Shown here: positions 34,750 through 44,370 of the stretch, in pieces
Layout of the letters: each line of letters begins with the position of its first letter
Position numbering within the stretch: position 1 is the stretch's first letter
Source of the DNA: Dactylosporangium fulvum
Lineage (GTDB): Bacteria > Actinomycetota > Actinomycetes > Mycobacteriales > Micromonosporaceae
Reading direction: 5' to 3'
DNA: 64,000 nucleotides
NCBI RefSeq assembly: GCF_025137375.1
Contig: NZ_CP073720.1
Location: 8,952,501-9,016,500, forward strand
Notes under the pieces: model-generated
The model's database searches: none
Seen by the model: only the letters and a program-made list of their open reading frames with translations
Told to the model about the DNA's origin: nothing
Position numbers and translations under genes: made by a program

Positions 34750-35457
34750 TTATTCGGCGCGGTCCATGACCGGGCGGCGGTAGCGGTAGCCGAAGCCGCG
34801 CACCGACTCGATCGGCGACGCGTCCGGGTCGGTCCACCCGAGCTTGCGCCGCAGCCGCAGCACCGCGAACTTGACCCGCTCCGGGCCGATCCCGGTCGGG
34901 TCGTCCCACGCCTGCGCGAGCAGCTGGTTGGGCGACAGCACCGCGCCGGCGTGCCGCACGAGGACGTTGAGCAGCCGGAACTCGGTGGGCGTCAGCCGCA
35001 CCTCGTCGCCGGTGACAAACGTGCGCCGCGCTGCCGGGTCGATGCGCAGCACGCCGTCGTCGTAGACCTCGTCGGCCCACGACGCCGGGCCCGCGCTGCG
35101 CCGCAGCAGTGCCTCGACCCGCGCCACCAGCTCGGCGTTGGTGAACGGCTTGGTGAGGTAGTCGTCGGCGCCGCCCCGCAGTCCCCGCACCTTGTCCGAC
35201 TCCTGCCCGTGCGCGGTGAGCAGCAGCACCGGGACGTCACTGACGTCGCGGAGCCGCTCCAGGACCTGCCAGCCGTCCATCCCCGGCAGGCCGATGTCGA
35301 GGATCACCAACTCCGGGCGCTCGGTGTACGCGTCGCGCAAGCCGCTGCGGCCGTCCTTCGCGTGCGCGACCTGATGGCCGGCCCGTGTGAGCAGCAGACG
35401 CAGTGCCATGGCGATATCCGGATCGTCTTCGACGACAAGAAGTCGGCTCACGATCAT
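34750..35457 (-). CDS. OmpR/PhoB-family response regulator (235 aa)
   Basis: Receiver domain (residues 1-120: VVEDDPD, phospho-Asp in LVILDIGLPGMDGW, LLTAHG, LTKPFTNAEL) joined to a winged-helix DNA-binding domain (about 135-230: VRLTPTEFRLLNVLVRHAGAVLS, ERVKFAVLRLRRKLG, IESVRGFGYRYR). Complete and typical. The ATG at 35455-35457 overlaps the stop of the upstream PAS kinase by four bases (ATGA), making a cognate pair. Nested dyads lie just downstream (34683-34734) and may attenuate read-through to the PHP gene. Confidence 0.94.
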   Translation of the reverse strand: MIVSRLLVVEDDPDIAMALRLLLTRAGHQVAHAKDGRSGLRDAYTERPELVILDIGLPGMDGWQVLERLRDVSDVPVLLLTAHGQESDKVRGLRGGADDYLTKPFTNAELVARVEALLRRSAGPASWADEVYDDGVLRIDPAARRTFVTGDEVRLTPTEFRLLNVLVRHAGAVLSPNQLLAQAWDDPTGIGPERVKFAVLRLRRKLGWTDPDASPIESVRGFGYRYRRPVMDRAE

Positions 35458-37394
35458 CCCCCATTCCGTGCCGTTCGCGTGGGCAACGACAGCGTGACCG
35501 TCGTGCCGACCCCTTCAGTACTGGCGACGCTGATGCTGCCGCCGTGCAGTTCGACGATGGCCCGGCTCACGACCAGACCCAGCCCGGTGCCGGGCATCAC
35601 CTGCCGCCCGACCGCGGCCGTCACGTTCGAGCCGCGGAAGAACGAGCTGAAGAGCCGCGGCAGGTCGGCGGCGGGGATCCCGACACCCGAGTCGGCCACG
35701 GCGATCGTCCAGCCGTCGTCGGCCGGACCGGCCCGCACGGTCACCCGGCCGCCGCTCGGCGTGAACTTGACCGCGTTGCTCACCAGGTTGTCGACGACCT
35801 GGTGGACGCGGGTGTCGTCGCAGACGAGGTCCGGCCCGTCGGCGCAGTCGAGGGTCAGCTCGATGCCGGCCGCCAGCGCCGCCGGGATGCGCTCGGCGAC
35901 GGCCGCCGCCAGCAGCTCCGGCAGCCGGGTCGGCACCGGCTTGAGCTGCAGCGTGCGCGCCTCCAGCCGGGACAGCAGCAACAGGTCCTCGATGAGCCGC
36001 AGCAGGCGGTTGGCATTGCGGTCGATCACGTCGAGGTAGGTGCGCTGGTCCTCGGAGAGGGCGCCGCTGGTGGCGTCGCCGAGCAGGTGCGAGAACGCCA
36101 CCACCGACGACAGCGGGCCGCGCAGCTCGTGTGCAACCGTCGCGACGAACTCGTTGTTCATGGCGGTCGCCTCGGCCAGCGCCTGGTTGCGCGCCTCGAG
36201 CCCGCGGCTGCGCTCCTCCAGCCCGCGCCGCACCGCCACCCGAGCGGTGACGTCCCGCAGGTGGATGAGCGTGCCGCCGTCCGCCTCGCCGGGGCAGGTG
36301 ACCGGGACCAGGTCGAGCTCCAGGACACGGCCGTCCTCGAAGGCGAGTTCCTCCCCCACGACCGCGCGGCGGCTGCGGAAGCCTTCGCGCAACCGGTCCA
36401 CGCGGACCGCGTCGGGGCCGAGCCGCGCGATGGAGCGGGCGATGACCGCCGACCAGTCGAGCGGCGCCGGGTCGTCGGGGTCGTGCTCCGGGCTGACGTC
36501 GAGCATCCCGGTGTCGAGCAGGCGGTGCGCGGCGCGGTTGGCGAGGCTGACCCGGCCGTCGGCGTCGAGCAGCAGCAGCCCGTCGCCCATCGTCTCGACC
36601 AACCGTGCCAGACGCTGCTGCTCGACCCGGGCGGCGCGCTCGGTCTCCCGCTGCTGCGTGACGTCGAGCCCGAAGAAGACGACGGCGCCGACCTGGGCGT
36701 CCTCGACGAAGCTGCGGGCGGCGACCTCGATCGTGCGCCACCGGCCGTGGACCGTGCAGACCCGCAGATCCACGGTCTGCTCCGGGTGGCGGCCGGTGCA
36801 GCAGGTGAGGAACATGGCGACGGCCGCGGGCCGGTCGTCGGGGTGGATCAGGTCGAGGATGCGGTAGTCGGGGGGTCTGTGCCGGTCGTAGCCCAGCACG
36901 GTGGTGAACGAGTCGGACAGCGCGCTCCAGCCCCGGGCCGGGTCGACGAGGAGGATCATCGCCCGCGCGCCGGTGGTGATCGCCCACGCCAGCGGAGAGC
37001 CGAGCATCGGCGGTGGCGGCACCGGGTGGCACGGCTGCGCGAGCGCCCGGTCGGCGGCGGCGGCGATCTCGCTCGCGGCGGGGAGCAGCTCCGCACGGGC
37101 GGGTGCGGCACTGAACTCGACCCGCAGCTCCTGGCCCCATTGCGCGGGACCGACCGGCAGCCGCTCCAGAAGGTCGAGGTCGCCGACGACCGGGGAGAGC
37201 GCGGGGACGATGCCGGCGGTGCGGACCCCGGAGAAGCCACGCAACTCGGCAACGAGCCGCTGCGCGTCCACCACGGTGGCCGCGTTCGCCGCACGGACCA
37301 CCAGGTCGACCACGGCACCTTCGATCAGGCCGGTGTCGACCAGGCGGTCGGTCTCTCCACGCAAAGCTCTCCTCGCCGGCAGCCTTCGCGACAT
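35454..37394 (-). CDS. Multi-PAS sensor histidine kinase (646 aa)
   Basis: Soluble kinase partner of the OmpR regulator. An N-terminal segment (about 1-110) of unknown fold (MSRRLPARRALRGETDRLV, then LVAELRGFSGVRTAGIVPAL) precedes a PAS domain (GYDRHRPPDYRILDLIHPDDR), a second PAS (LVETMGDGLLLLDADGRVSLANRAAHRLL), HisKA with phospho-His in AHELRGPLSSVVAFSHLL, and HATPase_c (DNLVSNAVKFTPSGG, VADSGVGIPAADL, GTGLGLVVSRAIVELHGG). ATG at 37392-37394 has no good ribosome site; the message may start close by. Stop overlaps the regulator start. Confidence 0.9.
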   Translation of the reverse strand: MSRRLPARRALRGETDRLVDTGLIEGAVVDLVVRAANAATVVDAQRLVAELRGFSGVRTAGIVPALSPVVGDLDLLERLPVGPAQWGQELRVEFSAAPARAELLPAASEIAAAADRALAQPCHPVPPPPMLGSPLAWAITTGARAMILLVDPARGWSALSDSFTTVLGYDRHRPPDYRILDLIHPDDRPAAVAMFLTCCTGRHPEQTVDLRVCTVHGRWRTIEVAARSFVEDAQVGAVVFFGLDVTQQRETERAARVEQQRLARLVETMGDGLLLLDADGRVSLANRAAHRLLDTGMLDVSPEHDPDDPAPLDWSAVIARSIARLGPDAVRVDRLREGFRSRRAVVGEELAFEDGRVLELDLVPVTCPGEADGGTLIHLRDVTARVAVRRGLEERSRGLEARNQALAEATAMNNEFVATVAHELRGPLSSVVAFSHLLGDATSGALSEDQRTYLDVIDRNANRLLRLIEDLLLLSRLEARTLQLKPVPTRLPELLAAAVAERIPAALAAGIELTLDCADGPDLVCDDTRVHQVVDNLVSNAVKFTPSGGRVTVRAGPADDGWTIAVADSGVGIPAADLPRLFSSFFRGSNVTAAVGRQVMPGTGLGLVVSRAIVELHGGSISVASTEGVGTTVTLSLPTRTARNGG

Positions 37395-37472
37395 TTGACG
37401 CTTACTGTCGGTACACACATATCCTACGCAATGTAATGACATGTCCTGTAACGTTTCCGGAGGACCGAGCGG

Positions 37473-38477
37473 GTGCTCATCAGTGGCGGACCGGTCGACA
37501 TAACGATCGACGATCGCGGCATCGTCTGCTCGTGGCCGCCGGAGGCGGCGAAGCTGTTCGGCTACGAACGACAGCACGCCCTCGGCAGCCGGCTCACCGA
37601 GCTGATCCTCCCCGCGCGCCTGCGCGACGTCGCGGTCCCGCCCGGCACCGCGTTCGACGTGCCGGCCGTGCACCGGGACGGGCACGAGCTGCGGATCTCG
37701 CTCACGCTCCAGGGCGGGCACGGCCTGGTCCAGGAGCTCGCCGAGCGGACACCGCCCGACCTCGAGCTGTTCCTGCGCGCGGAGCGGGCCACCGCGGACC
37801 ACGACCTCCAGGAGCGCCACCGGCTGCTGACCGAGCTGTCGGACCTGCGCACCGAGTTCATCCGGGTCGCCTCCCACGAGCTGCGCACGCCGCTGACGTC
37901 GATCATCACGTTCGCCACGATGCTCGAGGCCGGCGACGACGTGGTCGCGCTCGACCCGGCCGACCGGCAGTCCGCGCTCGGCGTCATCCGCCGCAACGCC
38001 GAGCGCATGCAACTGCTCGTCGCCGACCTGATGCTGCTCACCCAGCTGGAGACCGCCGAGACGCCGCTGGAGCGGGCGCCGGTCGACCTGACCACGCTGC
38101 TGACCACGCTGAGCACGGCGGCCGTGGTCGGCCCGGGCCCGGAACTGCGCGGTGACGAGTCCCTGCTGCACCAGCTGTTCCACACCGCCGTCGCGGTCGC
38201 GGCGATCGCCGACGACACCGACCGTCCGGTGCCCGTCGAGGCGCGCCACGAGCCGGGGCGGTGGACGGTCCGGGTCACCGCCCGGACGGCGGCCGCGCTC
38301 ACCGCCGAGCGCCTGCTGTCGATGCGCATCCCGCACCCCGAGCACCCCGGCGAGCACCGCACCGGCGCGCTCGCGCTCATGCTCGGCCGTGAGATCGCCG
38401 CCCGCCACGGCGGCGCCATGGCCACGACGGTCGACCGGCACGGCGTCACAGTTCGCGTCACGCTGCCCGACGCGTGA
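37473..38477 (+). CDS. PAS-HisKA protein with a degenerate ATPase domain (334 aa)
   Basis: PAS-like sensor (residues 1-90, VDITIDDRGIVCSWPPEAAKLFGY) and an intact HisKA dimerisation/phospho-acceptor domain with His in ASHELRTPLTSIITFATML. The C-terminal part should be HATPase_c, but the N-box position reads HQLFHTAVAVAAIAD without the essential Asn, and no DxGxG loop is found; only a GALALMLGREIAARHGG helix like the end of the ATPase fold remains. It probably cannot phosphorylate itself. GGAGG nine bases before the GTG supports the start. It is divergent from the multi-PAS kinase and upstream of another kinase. Confidence 0.82.
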   Translation: MLISGGPVDITIDDRGIVCSWPPEAAKLFGYERQHALGSRLTELILPARLRDVAVPPGTAFDVPAVHRDGHELRISLTLQGGHGLVQELAERTPPDLELFLRAERATADHDLQERHRLLTELSDLRTEFIRVASHELRTPLTSIITFATMLEAGDDVVALDPADRQSALGVIRRNAERMQLLVADLMLLTQLETAETPLERAPVDLTTLLTTLSTAAVVGPGPELRGDESLLHQLFHTAVAVAAIADDTDRPVPVEARHEPGRWTVRVTARTAAALTAERLLSMRIPHPEHPGEHRTGALALMLGREIAARHGGAMATTVDRHGVTVRVTLPDA

Positions 38478-38525
38478 GGGCCGAACCGGCCCGGCTGGCA
38501 ACCTGCGCCGCCTATCGTCGGCCGC

Positions 38526-39768
<1,243 letters not shown>

Positions 39769-39791
<23 letters not shown>

Positions 39792-40110
39792 CCGTGCGGT
39801 AGGCGAGCTCGCACAGCTCCTCGACGTCGTCCCAGTCGAGATCGCCGTCCAGGCGCATGCCGACCCAGCCCCGGTGTCCGACGTAGGGCGGCCGGAAGTA
39901 CCGCCGCGAATCCCGGCCGATGAGGGACTCCTGCACGCCGGGCGGGGCCGCGCACCACAGGTGCGGGAACGTGTTGTCGTGATGCCCGTCGGGCCAGATC
40001 TGCACAAAACCCTTGCGCGCGGACCACAGCGGTGTGCCGTGGCTGAGCTTCTCGGTCACGCCGGGGAACGCCGTGCAGATCGCCCGCACCCGGGACACCA
40101 GATCAGCCAT
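39769..40110 (-). CDS. MmcQ/YjbR-family protein (113 aa)
   Basis: Small protein with the CyaY-like double-wing fold of the MmcQ/YjbR family, many members annotated as DNA-binding without proof. Typical pattern: RAICTAFPGVTEKLSHGTPLWSARKGFVQIW, then a YVGHRGWVGMRLDGDLDWDDVEELCELAYR C-terminus. ATG at 40108-40110 is preceded by TACGCT at a distance of seven bases, again suggesting a leaderless message. It stands alone between a kinase gene and a regulator gene; role unknown. Confidence 0.82.
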
Positions 40111-40140
40111 GCGGACCAGCGTAACGGCGGACGGTGCCGG

Positions 40141-40190
40141 CCGCTGTCCACCGCTGTCCACCGGTGTCCACCGGTGTCCACCGGTGTCCG
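40141..40190. repeat. Five tandem 10-bp repeats
   Basis: The unit CCGSTGTCCA occurs five times head to tail (two CCGCTGTCCA, then CCGGTGTCCA twice and CCGGTGTCCG). Each unit is 10 bp, about one DNA turn, so the sites face the same side of the helix. It is non-coding and 150 bp upstream of the NarL-type regulator gene and 30 bp upstream of the YjbR-like gene. Confidence 0.85.
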
Positions 40191-40339
40191 GTTGTCCTCC
40201 GGTGCAGCTCGGGTGCCGACGAGCGCAGCTCCATTGCAGCATCTGGCTGCTCCGCCGGCCCGGCTGCAACGCTTACCGGGCAACGATTTCCCCGTAAACG
40301 TGCAGGTCACGGCACACCCCCATCGGCAAGGAGCCCCAG

Positions 40340-40975
40340 ATGACGATCCGGCTGGTCGCCGTCGACGAACACGTACTACTCCGGCTCGGCCTCAACCGTG
40401 TCGTGGCCACCGTCCCCGACATCACGCTCGTCGGCGAGGCGGGCAGCGCCGCCGACGCCGAGCGTGTCGTCGCCGAGACGAGGGCCGACGTGGTCACCAT
40501 CGACGCGTCACTGGCCGACACCGACGGCATCAGCCTGGCCCGCCGGCTCCGCGCCGGCAGCCCGGACCTCGGCGTCGTGCTGCTGAGCGCGGTCAGCGAC
40601 GACAATCTGCTCTACCGGGCGCTCGACGCCGGCCTGTCCGCCTACGTCACCAAGGCGGCGCCGATCTCGTCCGTCCTCGCCGCGATCCGGCACGCCGCCG
40701 TCGCGCCCCACTCGTTCACCGCACCCGGCCTGTCCTCGGCGCTGTCCCGCCGGCGCGGGCAGTCCGGCCTGCTGAGCCAGCGCGAGCAGGAGGTGCTGTC
40801 ACTCATGCGCGACGGGCTCAGCCTGCCGGCCATCGCCCAGCGCCTGACCGTCTCCGAGGCCACGGTCAAGACGTACGTCTCCCGCCTGTACAGCAAGCTG
40901 CGCGTGAACAACCGCTCGCAGGCGCTGATGGCCGCCGTCAACCAGGGGCTGCTGGTCTCGGTGGACGCCGCCTGA
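40340..40975 (+). CDS. NarL/FixJ-family response regulator (211 aa)
   Basis: Receiver (residues 1-120) and LuxR-type helix-turn-helix (about 145-205: SQREQEVLSLMRDGLSLPAIAQRLTVSEATVKTYVSRLYSKL). The phospho-acceptor is in VVTIDASLADTDG, with Lys in YVTKAAP. The acidic pair reads AVDEH and the usual Pro-Gly after the acceptor is absent, so the receiver is slightly atypical but likely functional. AAGGAG six bases before the ATG. Two strong terminators follow. No kinase is translationally linked. Confidence 0.92.
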   Translation: MTIRLVAVDEHVLLRLGLNRVVATVPDITLVGEAGSAADAERVVAETRADVVTIDASLADTDGISLARRLRAGSPDLGVVLLSAVSDDNLLYRALDAGLSAYVTKAAPISSVLAAIRHAAVAPHSFTAPGLSSALSRRRGQSGLLSQREQEVLSLMRDGLSLPAIAQRLTVSEATVKTYVSRLYSKLRVNNRSQALMAAVNQGLLVSVDAA

Positions 40976-40992
40976 GAGGGCGCTCGACCTCG

Positions 40993-41023
40993 GCGCGGCC
41001 CGGCGACTTCCGCCGGGCCGCGC
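40993..41023 (+). terminator. Terminator 1 after the NarL-type regulator
   Basis: GCGCGGCCCGGCG (40993-41005) pairs with its complement at 41011-41023; 13-bp perfect stem, 5-nt loop, 18 bp after the stop codon. Confidence 0.82.
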
Positions 41024-41049
41024 TGTTGCGTGCGGTACCGACGAAAGCG

Positions 41050-41076
41050 CCGGCCAGGCGATCAACGCCTGGCCGG
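41050..41076 (+). terminator. Terminator 2 after the NarL-type regulator
   Basis: CCGGCCAGGCG (41050-41060) pairs with CGCCTGGCCGG (41066-41076), loop ATCAA. A second perfect hairpin 27 bp after the first. The rest of the gap to 41316 holds no gene I can support. Confidence 0.7.
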
Positions 41077-41316
41077 AGCAGGTTCGTCATCGGGGATGCT
41101 CCTTCAGGGGCGAGTGACTTCTTGCATTCGAATCATGACTTGAAGTAGCTGCCAGGTATGTCGCGCACGGGTGTCGACCCGGCGGATGATCACCCGACAG
41201 GCGGTTGCGGTACAGGTGTCGACTGTCCGCTCGGGGGAATCCTGCGCACCATGGCGTCTCGGGCGCATTTGCGGAAAGTCACCCCTTCGGGGGGTACCGC
41301 GGACAAGAATGAATGG

Positions 41317-42138
41317 ATGCCAAAGATCGACAGTGGTCTGGCGGCAACCCGACGGGCACTGATCCCGCTGCTCGTCTGTGCGCTCGTGCTGGTGACCGGA
41401 CCATCAACGTCCTTCCGGGACGCGGCCGCACCGCTGCACGTCTCGCGTTCCGCGACGGCGCGCGGCTGGCTCCCGGTGATCCCCGCACCGCCGACGGGTG
41501 AAATCACCGAGGCCGCGCAGGAGAGCGGCCGGTGCGCCGACCCGACCGGCACCTGGCTCGGCATGCGCTGGCGCAACGAACTGCGCTGGCGGGTCAACGA
41601 GCGCACCATCCCCGCCTACCTGGGCGACCGCACCGCCGTCGTCGACACGCTGCGCAGCGCCGCAACCACCGTCGACACCGGGCGCAACGACTGCGGCCTG
41701 CCCGAGAACCTCGGGATCCAGGAGTCGTACGCCGGGAAGACCGACCACCGGGCCGGCGTGACCGCCGACGGCGGCTGCGGCGAGCGCGACGGCCACAACG
41801 CGGTCTCCTTCGGCCGGCTCAACCAGGGGCTGCTCGCCGTCACCTGCATCTGGTGGTACGGCGGCAAGGAGAACGGCCGCAGCGTCGAGGCCGACATCCT
41901 CATCGACGACACCGAGGGCCTGTTCTTCCTGTCGACCCCGCCCGGCTGCGGCTCGCGGTGGGACCTGGAGGGCACCATCACCCACGAGTTCGGGCACGCC
42001 TTCGGCCTCGGGCACGTGGCGTTCGCCGAGCACGGCTCGCTGACCATGACCGACGGCCTGCCGGACTGCTCGACGGCCTACCGCGGGCTCGGCCTCGGCG
42101 ACTACCTGACGCTCAAGCAGCAGTACGGGACCAACTGA
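41317..42138 (+). CDS. Secreted matrixin-like zinc metalloprotease (273 aa)
   Basis: Exported protease of the matrixin/metzincin type. A hydrophobic N-terminal helix (about residues 11-30, LIPLLVCALVLVTG) serves as signal or anchor. The zinc site HEFGHAFGLGHV near residue 221 fits HExxHxxGxxH, and a downstream Met-containing turn (GSLTMTDGL) matches the Met-turn. Cys residues at CADPTG, DCGLP, GGCGERDG, CIWWYGG and GCGSRWD suggest disulfides. The ATG at 41317 places the helix at the N-terminus; an in-frame ATG at 41251 cannot be excluded. Substrate unknown; probably extracellular. Confidence 0.8.
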   Translation: MPKIDSGLAATRRALIPLLVCALVLVTGPSTSFRDAAAPLHVSRSATARGWLPVIPAPPTGEITEAAQESGRCADPTGTWLGMRWRNELRWRVNERTIPAYLGDRTAVVDTLRSAATTVDTGRNDCGLPENLGIQESYAGKTDHRAGVTADGGCGERDGHNAVSFGRLNQGLLAVTCIWWYGGKENGRSVEADILIDDTEGLFFLSTPPGCGSRWDLEGTITHEFGHAFGLGHVAFAEHGSLTMTDGLPDCSTAYRGLGLGDYLTLKQQYGTN

Positions 42139-42278
42139 GCCGCGTCCTGTCCGGCCGGGACCGGTGTCCGTCGTGGACGGTGACCTGGCAACGCTCCGGC
42201 ACCCGGCGCGGAACGAGGCACGCAACCTGAACTGACGACCTTTGAGGGGACCACCCACCCCTCATGGGAGATCAGTTC

Positions 42279-43166
42279 ATGTTGCGCACCCTCAGGAAGT
42301 ACGTCCTCGCTCCGGCACTCACCCTCGCCGCGACCGCATCGACGCTCGTCGTGGCCACCGCCCCGGCCGACGCGGCCGTCGTCAGCGTCCAGGTCAAGGG
42401 ATCACTGCCGGCCCGCACCGGCGCCGCCAACTGGTGGCCGCAGACCCGCACGATCAAGAACAAGCAGAAGGTGACCGTCACCTGCAAGTTCACCGGCCAG
42501 TACCTGCGCGGCAACGTCCGCCGCACGGCGCAGTGGGACCGCACCCTGCTCGGCGACTACATCTCGCACGCCTACGTCTCCGGCAACCCGAACCTGCCCA
42601 CGTGTGCCGTCACGCCGCCCCCGCCGGCGCCGGCCCCCACCGCCCCGGCCCCCGCCCCCGCCGTGCCTGCGGGTCCCACCGGGACGATGACCAACGAGCA
42701 GTTCCTGGCCGCCTCGATCGGTCCGGCCCAGCAGAGCCAGCGCGACACCCGCGTGCCGGCCTCGGTGACCCTCGCCCAGGCGATCCTGGAGTCCGGCTGG
42801 GGCCGCAGCTCACTGTCGGCGAACGACCGGAACTTCTTCGGGATGAAATGCGTCAACAACAATCCAGGGCAGTACGCTGCGGGCTGCAAGTCCTACAGCA
42901 CCCAGGAGTGCAACGCGACGGGCGCCTGCTGGACCACGGTGGCGACGTTCCGGACGTACAACTCCCCGCTGGACTCGTTCCGTGACCACGGCATGCAGCT
43001 GAAGTCGTTGAGCCGCTACGCCGCGGCGTTCAACTACACGAACGACCCGAACCAGTTCATCGCCGAGGTCCACAAGGGCGGCTACGCCACGGACCCCAAC
43101 TACACGACGAAGCTGGTCACCCTGATGACGAAGTACAACCTCTACCAGTACGACGTGGCCGTTTAG
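42279..43166 (+). CDS. Secreted endo-beta-N-acetylglucosaminidase (FlgJ/LytD-type, 295 aa)
   Basis: Peptidoglycan hydrolase (GH73-like). Signal peptide (about 1-33, ending PADAAV), an N-terminal beta domain with two Cys (TVTCKFTGQYLRGN, LPTCAV; about 35-105), a Pro/Ala linker, and the glucosaminidase domain (about 138-290): FLAASIGPAQQSQRDTRVPA, LAQAILESGWGRSSLS with the catalytic Glu, NFFGMKC and FRTYNSPLDSFRDHG. GGGAG eight bases before ATG 42279 decides the start over ATG 42264. In a motile actinomycete it could open the wall for the flagellar rod or act in spore separation, but no flagellar-type promoter was found before it. Confidence 0.88.
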   Translation: MLRTLRKYVLAPALTLAATASTLVVATAPADAAVVSVQVKGSLPARTGAANWWPQTRTIKNKQKVTVTCKFTGQYLRGNVRRTAQWDRTLLGDYISHAYVSGNPNLPTCAVTPPPPAPAPTAPAPAPAVPAGPTGTMTNEQFLAASIGPAQQSQRDTRVPASVTLAQAILESGWGRSSLSANDRNFFGMKCVNNNPGQYAAGCKSYSTQECNATGACWTTVATFRTYNSPLDSFRDHGMQLKSLSRYAAAFNYTNDPNQFIAEVHKGGYATDPNYTTKLVTLMTKYNLYQYDVAV

Positions 43167-43216
43167 GCCCTCTGACCAGGACCGGAACAGCCTCGGCGAC
43201 GGCGGTCATGCTCGGT

Positions 43217-43510
43217 TCACCCCGGGCGTGGCCGCCGTCGCGCGCTGTCCGAACGCCAGTTGCACCATGTCGGCGTTTTGACTGGCTCGTTGGCGTTGCT
43301 GGTGAAGACGAGCAGCGCCGACCGGCGGGCCGGATTGCGGGGGTCGGTTTCGTCGTCGACTTGCCGCCGGACATGGAACTCCCGGCCCTCCAGGTCGATG
43401 TCGTCGACCTCCAGGCCCGGAGTCTCGCCGATCCTCAGGCCGCACCCAGCGGCAACGTAGACCATCGCACGGAACCGGACCGGAGTCAGCGACACCTAGC
43501 GGCTCATCGC
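43217..43510 (-). pseudogene. Tyrosine recombinase (integrase) fragment
   Basis: Reading on the minus strand gives VRFRAMVYVAAGCGLRIGETPGLEVDDIDLEG, the start of the catalytic domain of a phage-type integrase with the first catalytic Arg (CGLRIGE). The HxxR box and Tyr are absent, the sequence degenerates into RSDSARRRPRPG, and the N-terminal arm-binding part is missing. It is a broken remnant at the left side of a small accessory patch, a sign of past integration. Confidence 0.75.
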
Positions 43511-43591
43511 TGAGGTTCGCCTGGGTAATCCGGCGATCGGATCTTGGAGTCGATCGCGAAGTTACGTTCGAAACCTCTTTAGGCTGGCCGG

Positions 43592-44164
43592 ATGCACCCC
43601 CTCATCGCACGGCTCGACCAGTGGCTCCAGGCCAACCGGCCTGCTTACCACGCCCACCTGCAACCCGGTGCATCCTCTGACGTCATCGACGAGATCGCGC
43701 GCCGCGCTGGCGGCGAACTCCCCGCCCTGCTGCGGGAACTGCTGGCCTGGCGGGACGGCCAGCCCGACGACAGCGACGACCACCTGGAGTACCTGTGGTC
43801 GCTGATGTCCACCCGGGCCGTTCTCGGCGCCCTGGACGACATGGCCTGGCTGGTTGAGAACGACGACTTCGGCGATCTGTGGGGCGACGGCTGGGTTCCA
43901 TTCCTGGGCAACATCTACGGCGACCATCTGTGCGTCGACACCGTCGGCGGCTTCGGCGGCGAACCCGGGCAGATCATAGAGTTCAAGGCCGATGACCATT
44001 ACCGCTACATCCGTTACCCCAGTATCGAGGCGTGGCTGGAGACCCTGGTCTCCGCCTTCGAGGCCGGCCTGTTCGGCGACGATTCCAAACCGGACGATCG
44101 GGAGGCGCGCGAGGCGTTCGTCACGCGACGCCATCCCGGATATCCCATCGCGAAGAGCTACTAG
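43592..44164 (+). CDS. SMI1/KNR4 (SUKH) family protein (190 aa)
   Basis: SUKH-fold protein: DVIDEIARRAGGELPALLRELLAWRDGQ at the N-terminus, and WVPFLGNIYGDHLCVDTVGGFGGEPGQIIEF in the centre, followed by YIRYPSIEAWLETLVSAFEAG, as in typical members. Many SUKH proteins are immunity proteins to contact-dependent toxins; here no toxin gene adjoins, so it may be an orphan. TAGGCT six bases before the ATG suggests a leaderless message. It follows an integrase remnant. Confidence 0.85.
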   Translation: MHPLIARLDQWLQANRPAYHAHLQPGASSDVIDEIARRAGGELPALLRELLAWRDGQPDDSDDHLEYLWSLMSTRAVLGALDDMAWLVENDDFGDLWGDGWVPFLGNIYGDHLCVDTVGGFGGEPGQIIEFKADDHYRYIRYPSIEAWLETLVSAFEAGLFGDDSKPDDREAREAFVTRRHPGYPIAKSY

Positions 44165-44309
44165 ACCGAACAGGCACAACAACGCCCGGCCACCGGCGAG
44201 ACCGAGGAGCAGGGCGCGAACGTCGACTACCCAGAACAACTTGCTGTTGGAGCGCTACTTGCGGTGCGGTGACACCCTCCCCGCCGCGTCCGCACCAAAC
44301 ACAGCCGCG

Positions 44310-44329
44310 CTTGACACGTACGTGTCAAG
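44310..44329. promoter_or_regulatory. 20-bp perfect palindrome
   Basis: Positions 44310-44329 read the same on both strands (CTTGACACGT followed by its complement). It is in the 206-bp gap between the SUKH gene and the small membrane protein gene, whose 3' ends face it. The size suits a dimeric repressor operator; there is no promoter-proximal gene now, so it may be left from a lost gene. Confidence 0.6.
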
Positions 44330-44370
44330 TTGAGCGGGACCAGACCGCCGCCGTTACATCGGTACGAGCA

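Noticed and set aside
40141..40190. CRISPR array
   Set aside because: The repeats are 10 bp, directly adjacent and without spacers; no cas genes are in the window.
42279..43166. Glucosaminidase as part of the flagellar regulon (FlgJ)
   Set aside because: No CTyRN-N15-GYCGAy promoter found upstream, and it lies beyond the accessory patch; role left open.
43592..44164. SUKH protein as immunity gene of a polymorphic toxin system
   Set aside because: No toxin, WXG or Rhs gene is next to it; called only as a SUKH-family protein.
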